A DNA stretch of 29,519 bases from an uncultured bacterium (lineage in GTDB: Bacteria; Patescibacteriota; Minisyncoccia; Phycocordibacterales; CAIZIN01). Below are positions 21,223 through 28,330 of this stretch, in pieces. The translations under genes and the position numbers were made by a program. Numbering within the stretch: the first letter of the stretch is position 1; every line of letters begins with the position of its first letter. The stretch lies in the NCBI GenBank assembly GCA_903933085.1, contig CAIZIN010000045.1, positions 1 to 29,519 of the forward strand, in the 5' to 3' direction. The notes under the pieces were generated by a model. That model worked only from the letters and a program-made list of their open reading frames with translations. It was not told the DNA's origin and did not search any database.

Positions 21223-21242
21223 CGAGTTCCGCTAAGTCCTCA
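21223..21242 (+). pseudogene. tRNA-Ala 3'-end fragment
   Basis: CGAGTTCCGCTAAGTCCTCA matches the T arm and acceptor of tRNA-Ala with one inserted T, one lost G and one change. Together with the 5' fragment at 20795 it brackets the intact tRNA. Confidence 0.65.
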
Positions 21243-21253
21243 TTTTTGTTTGC

Positions 21254-21282
21254 TTGACACACGTACTTTGTTTGTATAGTAT
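21254..21282 (+). promoter_or_regulatory. Strong promoter without a sense gene
   Basis: TTGACA at 21254-21259 and TAGTAT at 21277-21282 with a 17-nt spacer. Downstream are a TTCG-loop hairpin and a strong hairpin ATGCCCCGC/GCGGGGCAT (21311-21334), then the 3' end of the toxin gene on the opposite strand. It might make a short RNA antisense to the toxin. Confidence 0.55.
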
Positions 21283-21342
21283 TAAGTGTATTAGGGCTTC
21301 GGCCTCCGAGATGCCCCGCAGAAATGCGGGGCATCGATGTGT

Positions 21343-21762
21343 CTAAGTGAAATCCTTAAATACCTTTTGAATTTCTTCGAAAACTTCCTCATTTATAACA
21401 TTAACTTTGCGAATTAGTCTTTTGTTACTGATCACCCTTGCTTGTGTAAGTTTTACATATACTATTTTTTTAACAATTTCCTCCGTCTTTTGATCTACTG
21501 AATCAATCTCTATCGGCATATGAAATTTATCTATCTTTGCTTTTCCTGTAGTGGGTAAAACTAACATCGTCTCTTTATTGTAAACTTTCATGATGATTAC
21601 TGGTCTTTCAAAATTTTCATTTTTACCATCAATTTCAGCACCTATATTGACTCCCATTTAACACCACCAGACTTCTCGAGGATACCCAAAAACCTGACGA
21701 TCTTCATTATCAATTGTTTTCTTTGTTGTGTTCCATTTATCAAAATCTTTTATATAGTTCAT
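21343..21762 (-). pseudogene. PemK/MazF-like toxin, split by an in-frame TAA
   Basis: Two consecutive frames in the same phase. The first (21762-21658) encodes 34 residues, from MNYIKDFDKWNTTKK to REVWWC, then TAA. The second (21657-21343) begins ATG directly after the stop and encodes MGVNIGAEIDGKNENFERPV and onwards for 104 residues. Joined, REVWWC-x-xGVNIG...GKNxxFxRPV is the usual start of PemK/MazF-type mRNA interferases of this kind, where Ser-Leu normally follows WWC. One base change (TCA to TAA) would explain the stop. Either the toxin is dead or the second part is translated by restart at TAAATG. No antitoxin gene is adjacent. Confidence 0.75.
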
Positions 21763-21949
21763 TTAATATTTTATTAGTTTAACTTGTTTCTATAATTATA
21801 CTAGATCACCATAATTTTAAAAGAAAACCACAAAAGCAAGGATTCCTAAAGTTAAATATGTTTGTATTAAGCCCAAAAATGAACAGGAGGCTTAGGAATT
21901 TGAAGAAGGCGGAGGAGGCAGAAAAGAATGGGGGAAAATAGCATAGCCA

Positions 21950-21977
21950 TTGACATATTGACATAATGTGCTATACT
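21950..21977 (+). promoter_or_regulatory. Promoter of the gene at 22098
   Basis: TTGACA, 16 nt, TATACT. The leader of about 115 nt contains a 10-bp hairpin ACTGCATCTT (22016-22025)/AAGATGCAGT (22048-22057). Upstream, 21763-21949 contains no gene I can support. Confidence 0.7.
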
Positions 21978-22097
21978 TATAAATGTAAACGTACCTTGAT
22001 ATATTCGACGTTTTGACTGCATCTTTGAGGATATTTATGTATTTTCTAAGATGCAGTTACAAACTAGACTGCAGACAACAACCAACAACACAAATAT

Positions 22098-23324
22098 ATG
22101 TTCATACCCAGCATCGTTATCGCAGTTTCGCTAATTATCTTGGCGGCAATCCTGTTTACTATTACTAGAGATACAGGTGTGGCGACCACACAGCCACAGA
22201 AGAAAGATCCTCCTGTGAGAAAGACGTTTACTCTCGTTATTGACTACGGTCTATCCATGAGGCAAATGGTCCGTAATGGTAACTACGCATTTCACAGCGA
22301 CTTTGTTGCTGCCCTGGAGAGGTTTACAATCTCAGGCAGTGGTAAACAGACTGTTGAAGTGGCCCTCTTTGATTTAGGAAGTGTCAAGTCCGATGAAGCT
22401 GAGAGGCTAATTCAAAGTGAGAAGGGTTGGATGAACGCGAGTTTTGAGCACCTTCTTGCTTTTGGCTCTCAATATCCAGAGGAGCAAAGAAAGCACGCAA
22501 TCATTGCGCTTGGCACTTATGATTCCAACACAATGGGTCTTCTTCGCCTGCTCCCAACACTAACAACGAATGGATCTGGAGGAAGAGAGCTTTACGCTGA
22601 CAATTGGCATGGTGATGCTCCTTGGATTGGAGGGAGATGTCAATTCCTTGCAGTACGCATCGGACAGTCATCTGACTCTGACGAACCCGTGTGTGTCAAA
22701 CAAGATACCAAAAAGACTGCAAAAATGAATCCGAAATTATGCAAGGACCTCACTGATCATTCTCGTCAAATGGCAGAAAGCTCTCTCAAGACTGCTTTTT
22801 CTGAGATTTACAGCCCCATCAAGATACCAAGTCTTGACCACTTCGTGGCTAGTGACAAATTTCGCAATGGGGAAATCGTTGATGGCATGAAGATGTACCT
22901 TGACGATAGTTTCAGAACACACCTTCTTGGCAAACAAGAGCCTGCCACCAAAGAAACAACGCTACGCTTTCACCGACCGAATGTGTTTTTAACCCCAGCC
23001 ATTGTCTTTCTTGGTGAACTCGGTGAAAATGCAATAATCACACTTGGTCAGCTATGGCAACTGTGTATTGAACTCGGAGGCAAAGATAACATCAATGTTT
23101 CTAGCGTAAAAGATGCACCTGGGGTAAGAACCATGATTAGTGGTTCAACCTCAAAAGACTTCAACGCTCTTGTTCGCGGAGAAAACAGTGAAGATGTCTT
23201 TGTTGTCAGTGTTCGAAATTCTGGCTCTGGATCAAGTGGAGTGACATTGAAATTCTACTGCACCCAACTCGAATCATACACGATGGAAAGTTGGCCAACA
23301 TTCTATCCAATGGTTTCGAAATAA
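22098..23324 (+). CDS. Membrane-anchored protein with degenerate VWA-like start (408 aa)
   Basis: Unrecognised. Residues 2-24 are a membrane anchor (IPSIVIAVSLIILAAILFTI). The next domain begins TFTLVIDYGLSMRQMV, which recalls the DxSxS (MIDAS) start of von Willebrand A domains, with D-Y-G-L-S in place of D-x-S-G-S. Later strands such as TVEVALFDLGS and KHAIIALGTY fit such a fold. This is a guess from pattern only. The C-terminal half (about 230-408) is unlike anything I know. If exported, the protein would lie outside the membrane. It has a strong promoter and terminator and is less AT-biased than the core genes. Confidence 0.75.
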   Translation: MFIPSIVIAVSLIILAAILFTITRDTGVATTQPQKKDPPVRKTFTLVIDYGLSMRQMVRNGNYAFHSDFVAALERFTISGSGKQTVEVALFDLGSVKSDEAERLIQSEKGWMNASFEHLLAFGSQYPEEQRKHAIIALGTYDSNTMGLLRLLPTLTTNGSGGRELYADNWHGDAPWIGGRCQFLAVRIGQSSDSDEPVCVKQDTKKTAKMNPKLCKDLTDHSRQMAESSLKTAFSEIYSPIKIPSLDHFVASDKFRNGEIVDGMKMYLDDSFRTHLLGKQEPATKETTLRFHRPNVFLTPAIVFLGELGENAIITLGQLWQLCIELGGKDNINVSSVKDAPGVRTMISGSTSKDFNALVRGENSEDVFVVSVRNSGSGSSGVTLKFYCTQLESYTMESWPTFYPMVSK

Positions 23325-23343
23325 GTACCAGTATATATCTAAC

Positions 23344-23392
23344 CCACCATCCCAACCTAGGAACCACCTAGCTTGTGATGGTGGTTTTTCTT
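23344..23392 (+). terminator. Terminator
   Basis: CCACCATC and GATGGTGG with an inner CTAGG/CCTAG hairpin and a T run. Confidence 0.88.
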
Positions 23393-23394
23393 TT

Positions 23395-23423
23395 ATCTCA
23401 TTCCAACACAAACCCTGTATTCA
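23395..23423. repeat. 29-bp direct repeat, copy 1
   Basis: ATCTCATTCCAACACAAACC and the following CTGTATTCA are identical to 24393-24421. Both copies come directly after the terminator of an ORFan gene. A short match, CTCATTCCAA, also follows the third gene at 25081. Confidence 0.85.
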
Positions 23424-23493
23424 TACTCTCCACAACCCCTCTGGTCATGTGCCAAGAACTTAAATCAATCACTATTTCATCCCAATACATTCC

Positions 23494-23522
23494 TTCCTGC
23501 GGAGATTGAGCCTCCGCAGGAA
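23494..23522. repeat. Hairpin repeat, copy 1
   Basis: TTCCTGCGGAG and CTCCGCAGGAA around ATTGAGC. A second copy of the core CTGCGGAG/CTCCGCAG with the same TTGAG loop lies at 25410-25432. Confidence 0.75.
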
Positions 23523-23593
23523 TATGCGCCACACTGGACAAATAGCAATTGTGTGGTAATATCCTATTCGTAATTGTTCTTTAATATAATCTA

Positions 23594-23644
23594 TTTAGGA
23601 AGTAGCAATTTGTGCTTTTTGAGCTTAAATTGCTGCTTCCTAAA
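23594..23644 (+). promoter_or_regulatory. 5'-terminal hairpin in the leader of the gene at 23709
   Basis: An 18-bp stem (one G-U) joins 23594-23611 and 23627-23644. A TATAAT at 23585-23590 puts the predicted transcript start at the foot of the hairpin, as in mRNA-stabilising 5' stem-loops. The -35 box is weak. Confidence 0.55.
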
Positions 23645-23708
23645 GTGTTGGTTAATCCAAACGCTCCAGACATGGTGTCTTGAGTTCCATGAGTAGCAAG
23701 GAGAAAAC

Positions 23709-24299
23709 ATGAAAAGAATAAACGTGACGAAATTAGTATGGGACTTTGGGCACGCTGACCCTCTCTCAGGATATACCGATAACAGAATCTTCATCCCCAC
23801 AATAACTGGAGAAAAGGTTTTTGGAAAGATGCAGATATCATCTCAGATTGGTGAGCATCCAGCAGGACGTTGTATGAATGTTGTTGTTTGTGGAGAAAGT
23901 GGTAACTCTTACGTCCACGAATATTTGCAAACAAATATACACGAACTCACTGACGAGGATCAGTATCGAAATCGAGATGAGTTTGGGTATTTAAAAATCA
24001 GCTCCGCTCTTTTCGAGGACATCGTCGCTCATGATGGCCGAGCTTGGAGTGTTCAATGGAAGCTGTTGCCAAATGAATCTTTTCTTGATGGAGCCGTAAG
24101 AATTGGTTGCAGAATCCTAACTCAACTTCAAGCCGCTGGACACAACAAAAATTTTCGAAAGAAGTGGATGTTGGGTCATTTCTCGGTAACTCAGAAAACC
24201 TACGTGGAGATAAAAAATCCTAAAATCGTGGGTAGTCACGTAGGAGATTGGCAACCCATTGAAGATTATCTGCGCTACAAGCACGGCTTACAGGAATAA
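23709..24299 (+). CDS. Unrecognised protein (196 aa)
   Basis: No known family. Soluble, mixed strand and helix, with DNRIFIPTITGEKVFGKMQI, CMNVVVCGESGNSYVHEYL, AWSVQWKLLPNES and FLDGAVRIGCRILTQLQAAG as notable parts. A good Shine-Dalgarno sequence (AAGGAG) lies 7 nt before the ATG, unlike the leaderless core genes. It is a single-gene unit with a hairpin leader and a terminator, followed by a copy of the 29-bp direct repeat. Confidence 0.75.
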   Translation: MKRINVTKLVWDFGHADPLSGYTDNRIFIPTITGEKVFGKMQISSQIGEHPAGRCMNVVVCGESGNSYVHEYLQTNIHELTDEDQYRNRDEFGYLKISSALFEDIVAHDGRAWSVQWKLLPNESFLDGAVRIGCRILTQLQAAGHNKNFRKKWMLGHFSVTQKTYVEIKNPKIVGSHVGDWQPIEDYLRYKHGLQE

Positions 24300-24354
24300 T
24301 CTAAACACAAAAAGCAGGTAAACCTGTACGCTCTGAAGAATAGCGACAACTTCA

Positions 24355-24383
24355 CCCTCAAGCAATCTGGCTTGGGGGTTTTG
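24355..24383 (+). terminator. Terminator
   Basis: CCCTCAAGC (24355-24363) and GCTTGGGGG (24370-24378), then TTTTG. Confidence 0.8.
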
Positions 24384-24392
24384 ATTTATATG

Positions 24393-24421
24393 ATCTCATT
24401 CCAACACAAACCCTGTATTCA
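24393..24421. repeat. 29-bp direct repeat, copy 2
   Basis: Identical to 23395-23423 and placed in the same way, just after a terminator. The two copies bracket the gene at 23709 as a unit of about 1 kb. Confidence 0.85.
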
Positions 24422-24559
24422 AAGTTCCTAGAATTCGAGTACTTTTGGAAGTAAGAATAATAAATTTGACTTTATAAGCATATAATGTTATCATTATATA
24501 CAGACCGGCGAACAGTAAAGTACCCGGAAAACACAAAACAATAGAAAGAAAAAGGTAAA

Positions 24560-25075
24560 ATGCAAACATGGAAACTACTACTGCAAGTAACCGTCGAAGT
24601 TCCAATCATTGCTAGCTATAATTATAGAAAGCAGTGGCAGGAGCGATTTGATGAGGATACAACAATAGTAGCAATCTATAATAGTGGTCGAAACTTATTT
24701 TATGACCAAAAGCACAGCCCTACAACAACTCACTACGATTATGAATGGTCATGGCTATTCTACAGATATTTTCGTTTCCCGAAGTATATCCTTGCGAACA
24801 AAAATTTCTGTAAAGAAATAGCTACCAAACCCGACATGATCGTAATTCAACATTTGGGCCACGACGAATTCAAAAACGCCCGTATCCTTACACGAAATTG
24901 TGATACTGGTGCCAAGTATGAACATTTGAAAATCCCAGCCAAACACATACTCTACCTCGCGGTAAAGAATGGAAAAATTTTGGGACGCACATGTGTAAGT
25001 CAATATCTCCCAAGGAAAATTCTCAAAACCTTCGGCGGACTGATGGTATTTCCAAACGGCACTCAAGTAAAGTGA
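24560..25075 (+). CDS. Unrecognised protein (171 aa)
   Basis: No known family. Rich in aromatic residues (YDYEWSWLFYRYFRFPKYI). Middle and C-terminal parts include MIVIQHLGHDEFKNARIL and HILYLAVKNGKILGR. No certain membrane segment. A weak Shine-Dalgarno sequence (AAAGG) precedes the ATG. It is the third of three consecutive ORFan units in the 22-25 kb stretch; its stop is followed by CTCATTCCAA, the core of the direct repeat after the other two. Confidence 0.7.
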   Translation: MQTWKLLLQVTVEVPIIASYNYRKQWQERFDEDTTIVAIYNSGRNLFYDQKHSPTTTHYDYEWSWLFYRYFRFPKYILANKNFCKEIATKPDMIVIQHLGHDEFKNARILTRNCDTGAKYEHLKIPAKHILYLAVKNGKILGRTCVSQYLPRKILKTFGGLMVFPNGTQVK

Positions 25076-25199
25076 AACAGCTCATTCCAAATCGCATAAG
25101 ATGAATATTTACCGTATGAATCTTTTGCAAAAATAAGACAAATATTAAATAATGAATATAAGTCTTAATATTTACGAAGTAGAAAAAATACTTCATTGA

Positions 25200-25234
25200 A
25201 AATCGGCATCGTTAAATATATAACGTGCCGATTT
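25200..25234 (+). terminator. Probable terminator hairpin in a gene-free stretch
   Basis: AAATCGGCA/TGCCGATTT with inner GTT/AAC pairs. The stretch 25076-25579 has no gene. It also holds GAAGT/ACTTC near 25176-25195, CACTCCAGC/GCTAGAGTG at 25259-25281, and the hairpin repeat at 25410-25432. Confidence 0.55.
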
Positions 25235-25409
25235 CTGCTATATATAAATATATAAAAACACTCCAGCGATTAAGCTAGAGTGAGTATGAACCAGTTAGAA
25301 ATTATCGAGGCAGAATAATAAATTCTGCAACTCAAAATCTTCTAATGTTTCTTTACTTGGGTACCCATAATACAATGTTGGGTATACAGGAAGTCGTGGC
25401 CCAGTAATC

Positions 25410-25432
25410 CTGCGGAGGTTGAGCCTCCGCAG
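25410..25432. repeat. Hairpin repeat, copy 2
   Basis: CTGCGGAGG, TTGAG, CCTCCGCAG. It shares stem and loop with 23494-23522. Confidence 0.75.
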
Positions 25433-25579
25433 AGATATAATTTAGGTACTTTAAACAAATTCTAACCATTAGGTGCGTCCAAGCTATTGAACCATTACGC
25501 ATCTTAAAAAGATCACACTTAAATTAATTTTCGTTTAAAGTAATGTATTTATTTCTACTATGTGATATATAATATTCAT

Positions 25580-25879
25580 ATGGAAAATCTATTTGCCTAT
25601 GGAACATTAATACTCCCTGATATACAACAAAAATTATTTGGAAGAATTTTAAAAGGGAATAAGGATATTTTGCTAGATTTTAAAAAAACAATAATCTCTA
25701 TTGAAGACGAGGTTTTTCCTTGTGTAGACCGATTTCCAGGTAACAACATTAAAGGTGTGATATTTAAAATATCTGATAAGGAACTATCGATTACAGATGA
25801 ATACGAAGGAGGTGAATACATAAGAATTAAAGCTTTATTACAAAGCGGAAATGAAGCATGGGTATACATTCGGGCATAA
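25580..25879 (+). CDS. Gamma-glutamylcyclotransferase-like (AIG2/GGCT) protein
   Basis: A 99-residue protein of the gamma-glutamylcyclotransferase fold: MENLFAYGTLILPDIQQKL has the YGTL substrate-loop motif and P-x-x-Q, and TDEYEGGEYIRI contains the acidic D-x-Y-E-G-x-x-Y motif with the candidate catalytic Glu. The family releases 5-oxoproline from gamma-glutamyl amines or peptides. I chose the ATG at 25580 rather than the GTG at 25562 because the domain begins there and TATAAT (25568-25573) ends 6 nt before it, giving a leaderless message. Short but complete for the family. Confidence 0.85.
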   Translation: MENLFAYGTLILPDIQQKLFGRILKGNKDILLDFKKTIISIEDEVFPCVDRFPGNNIKGVIFKISDKELSITDEYEGGEYIRIKALLQSGNEAWVYIRA

Positions 25880-25906
25880 TTTATTTCTTTAAAAAATTAT
25901 TTGTTA

Positions 25907-25912
25907 TATAAT
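25907..25912 (+). promoter_or_regulatory. -10 box of the microprotein gene
   Basis: TATAAT, with no clear -35 box. The short leader has a small GGGA/TCCC hairpin before the microprotein ATG. Confidence 0.4.
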
Positions 25913-25959
25913 AACAGGGTAGGGAGCAATCCCAATTATCAATTAATTTAAAAAATATT

Positions 25960-26028
25960 ATGGCAAGTAGAGATTCACACCCAAAAGAAAAAGGTAAAAA
26001 GAAGAAGAAACCAGTAGTTAAGAAATAA
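25960..26028 (+). CDS. Lysine-rich microprotein (22 aa)
   Basis: ATG to TAA, 22 residues: MASRDSHPKEKG then five Lys, PVV and KK. Nearly half of the residues are Lys and it is strongly basic, so binding to nucleic acid or the ribosome is plausible. Support for a real gene: a TATAAT box upstream, and a very strong terminator whose stem includes the stop codon. No Shine-Dalgarno sequence is clear. The codons are not a simple A run (AAG and AAA alternate), but low complexity means chance cannot be ruled out. Confidence 0.5.
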   Translation: MASRDSHPKEKGKKKKKPVVKK

Positions 26029-26071
26029 CTAACAAAAAAACTCCTGATAGGAGTTTTTTTGTTAGTTATTT
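26023..26071. terminator. Strong terminator after the microprotein
   Basis: A perfect 22-bp stem (26023-26044 with 26050-26071) and loop TGATA, with A and T tracts inside the stem. It may act in both directions. Confidence 0.85.
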
Positions 26072-26075
26072 CGCT

Positions 26076-26154
26076 GATTCAAGATATATGATTTATGATT
26101 CATGAATAGTTTCAAGAAGTCCTGTATTTATTCTTAAATCTTGAATCATAAATC
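26076..26154. repeat. Inverted repeat between microprotein and ddl
   Basis: GATTCAAGAT (26076-26085) with ATCTTGAATC (26138-26147), and GATTTATGATTCA (26090-26102) with TGAATCATAAATC (26142-26154). Two overlapping inverted pairs share one right arm, so they cannot both form. It could end the minus-strand ddl transcript. Confidence 0.6.
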
Positions 26155-26160
26155 TTAATT

Positions 26161-27123
26161 CTACCCCTCAATTGCCTGCTTAATCAAATGATGTAAAAAT
26201 TCATTCATATTTGAACCAACAGCTGTCAAAGCCTTAGGTAGTAGGGAAGTCTCTGTTAATCCTGGTAAGGTATTTATTTCTAGAATATAAATACCTCGAG
26301 TTGGGTGGATGATAAAATCAGAACGAGAATAATGTCTTGCTCCAATAGCTACATGTGCATTTATTGAAGCTTGCATAATTGCATCTTTTTCTATTTGAGA
26401 AAAATTACCAGGGCATCGTTCTTCTATTTTTCCAGAGTATTTCATTTCACTATCAAAAGCCAAATCCGTATGTTTCATAATTTCAATAGGAGGGAAGGCA
26501 TAATGTTTTTGATTACGAAAACCTTCCGCCACTACACATGTAGCTTCTTTGCCTTTTATATATTCTTCTACAAGCGCAGTGTCACAGTAGGAAAATACTG
26601 AAACCAAAGATTCTTCTAGGCTCTGTAGATCTCTGGCCACAGAAACCCCAACGGATGATCCTGAAGAAATGGGTTTAATAATTACCGGAAAACTAAATGT
26701 TTTAAAGATTTGAAGTGCTTGCTCGTTTATATCCATATCACTTGTTATTTTTCTTCCATGTGGAGTTTTCAATCCTGCAAGTTTAAATATCTCCTTCGCT
26801 CGCCATTTATGCATCCCCAGAGCCGATGCAAGAGCCCTAGAGCCAGAGTAAGGGATTCCAACATGATCTAATATCTGCTGAACTTTTCCATCTTCTCCAT
26901 ATGATCCGTGCAGTGCATTCAAAACGACATCTGTACTTTTCAAAGCATGTGCAGGCTCCACCTTCATTCCAGAAATATACCAATCCGCATTCTTGTCGAT
27001 TATTATATCAACAATAGAATGGTGTGGTGATAGAGTTTGTATTATATTTCCACCACTTTTAAGGGAGACGTCATGTTCGTCACTTGGTCCACCACGAAGG
27101 ATTGCTATACGATACTTTTGCAT
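26161..27123 (-). CDS. ddl: D-alanine--D-alanine ligase
   Basis: A 320-residue ATP-grasp enzyme that joins two D-Ala for peptidoglycan precursors. Landmarks: IAILRGGPSDEHDVSLKSG at the start, VLNALHGSYGEDGKVQ, GIPYSGSRALASALGMHKW, the ATP-binding loop VIIKPISSGSSVGV, EEYIKGKEATC and the metal-binding end YILEINTLPGLTETSLLP. The start is the ATG at 27121-27123 (MQKYRI), because TATAAT (27135-27130, minus) ends 6 nt before it and a TTGAAT lies 18 nt further up, giving a leaderless message. The longer frame upstream runs through this promoter. Confidence 0.95.
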   Translation of the reverse strand: MQKYRIAILRGGPSDEHDVSLKSGGNIIQTLSPHHSIVDIIIDKNADWYISGMKVEPAHALKSTDVVLNALHGSYGEDGKVQQILDHVGIPYSGSRALASALGMHKWRAKEIFKLAGLKTPHGRKITSDMDINEQALQIFKTFSFPVIIKPISSGSSVGVSVARDLQSLEESLVSVFSYCDTALVEEYIKGKEATCVVAEGFRNQKHYAFPPIEIMKHTDLAFDSEMKYSGKIEERCPGNFSQIEKDAIMQASINAHVAIGARHYSRSDFIIHPTRGIYILEINTLPGLTETSLLPKALTAVGSNMNEFLHHLIKQAIEG

Positions 27124-27129
27124 GAGGTA

Positions 27130-27159
27130 ATTATAACATACACTAAAGTCAAAATTCAA
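27130..27159 (-). promoter_or_regulatory. ddl promoter, leaderless type
   Basis: On minus TTGAAT (27159-27154), an 18-nt spacer, TATAAT (27135-27130), then 6 nt to the ATG. Confidence 0.65.
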
Positions 27160-27256
27160 AAATCATAATTTAAACTAAAAATACAAAAGTTTAGATCTTA
27201 GCAAAAGTTGAAGTCATAAGTTATTACTTTTGAATTGCAGTTTTGACTTTATACTT

Positions 27257-27286
27257 TTGCCCTTTGACTTATAATCGTGCTATAAT
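27257..27286 (+). promoter_or_regulatory. mltG promoter, leaderless type
   Basis: TTGCCC at 27257-27262, an 18-nt spacer, TATAAT at 27281-27286, and 9 nt to the ATG. No Shine-Dalgarno sequence. Confidence 0.65.
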
Positions 27287-27295
27287 ATTTGCATA

Positions 27296-28141
27296 ATGCG
27301 ACGTGTAGCAATTGTCTCTACTTTAATTTTTACAACCACTTTAATATGTGTGTTTACTTTTGCTGATACTTTTGATGTTGTCGAGGGTAGAATATACCAG
27401 TTTACAAATATCATTGAAAAAGTTAATAGAAACATTTCTCTTGCTTCAGTTTACACTGCTTTCAATCCAGATAAAAAATACCTCGCGGTTGCAGAAGGAA
27501 TGAGAAAAGAAGAGATTGCAAATCTTTGCCAAGAAAAACTTGGTTGGGACAATCTAGAAGAACAAGTTTTCGCTGGAACTCTTTATTGTTCCGTCGATAA
27601 TAATGACGAGGGATTTCTTTTGCCAGGATCTTACGTTGTAGATAAAAATTCAAGCCCAAAAGATGTAAAACTTGAAATGAAACAAAGATTTGATGACACT
27701 TTAAAACAGAAAGTTGAAGAACTCGGTGGTGATCCCAAACGTTTTGATACTGATACTGTAATCACAATAGCATCAATTATTCAAAGAGAGGCTGGAGGAC
27801 TTCGTGATATGAATCTGATTTCAGGAATAATATGGAACCGACTCGCTTTAGGAATGCCGCTTCAAGTTGATGCAACCCTTCAATATATTAAAGGAAAAGA
27901 CGGAAGATGGTGGCCATACGTACTTTCTAAAGATAAATATTTAACTTCAGCCTACAACACATATCAAAACACTGGTTTACCACCAACACCAATTTCAAAC
28001 CCAGGAGAAGGAGCTATAGCTGCGGCACTTAGTCCAGAAAAAACCGATTGCATTTTTTATATACACGATAAGTATGGACGAATACATTGCTCAAAAAACT
28101 ACACTGAACATAAAAAAAATATAAATAAGTACCTTAGGTAA
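27296..28141 (+). CDS. mltG: Endolytic murein transglycosylase MltG (YceG-like)
   Basis: A 281-residue membrane-anchored protein that cleaves nascent glycan strands. The N-terminal anchor is at about 5-24 (AIVSTLIFTTTLICVFTF). A LysM-like region follows (LAVAEGMRKEEIANLCQEKL and PGSYVVDKNSS), then the catalytic domain with ITIASIIQREAGG (the conserved Glu), WNRLALGMPLQVDATLQY, YNTYQNTGLPPTPISNPG and AALSPEKTDCIFYIHD. All family motifs are present, although it is shorter than the E. coli enzyme (340). It is divergent from ddl, so two peptidoglycan genes share one regulatory region. Confidence 0.95.
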   Translation: MRRVAIVSTLIFTTTLICVFTFADTFDVVEGRIYQFTNIIEKVNRNISLASVYTAFNPDKKYLAVAEGMRKEEIANLCQEKLGWDNLEEQVFAGTLYCSVDNNDEGFLLPGSYVVDKNSSPKDVKLEMKQRFDDTLKQKVEELGGDPKRFDTDTVITIASIIQREAGGLRDMNLISGIIWNRLALGMPLQVDATLQYIKGKDGRWWPYVLSKDKYLTSAYNTYQNTGLPPTPISNPGEGAIAAALSPEKTDCIFYIHDKYGRIHCSKNYTEHKKNINKYLR

Positions 28142-28319
28142 TATCACGACACCAATACACAAATGAACTCAGCAAATAACACGAATGGTATCTTGAATTA
28201 ATCCGCATTGTTATCCTTAGGTAATCCCGGGGATCCAAGTTTATGACCTAAAAGCTCAATATTTTTGTTATCATTTGGTATATAAGATTCATTCAGTTGA
28301 CTATTTATTGCGTTTGTGC

Positions 28320-28325
28320 TATAAT
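28320..28325 (+). promoter_or_regulatory. Promoter of the small membrane protein gene (-10 box)
   Basis: TATAAT at 28320-28325 with TTGACT 17 nt upstream (28297-28302). The first ATG is 5 nt later. Confidence 0.7.
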
Positions 28326-28330
28326 TGTAA

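Noticed and set aside
21879..21941. 20-codon purine-rich ORF before the promoter at 21950
   Set aside because: The sequence is low-complexity purine-rich DNA with no promoter of its own. A good AGGAGG-like string lies inside the ORF rather than before it.
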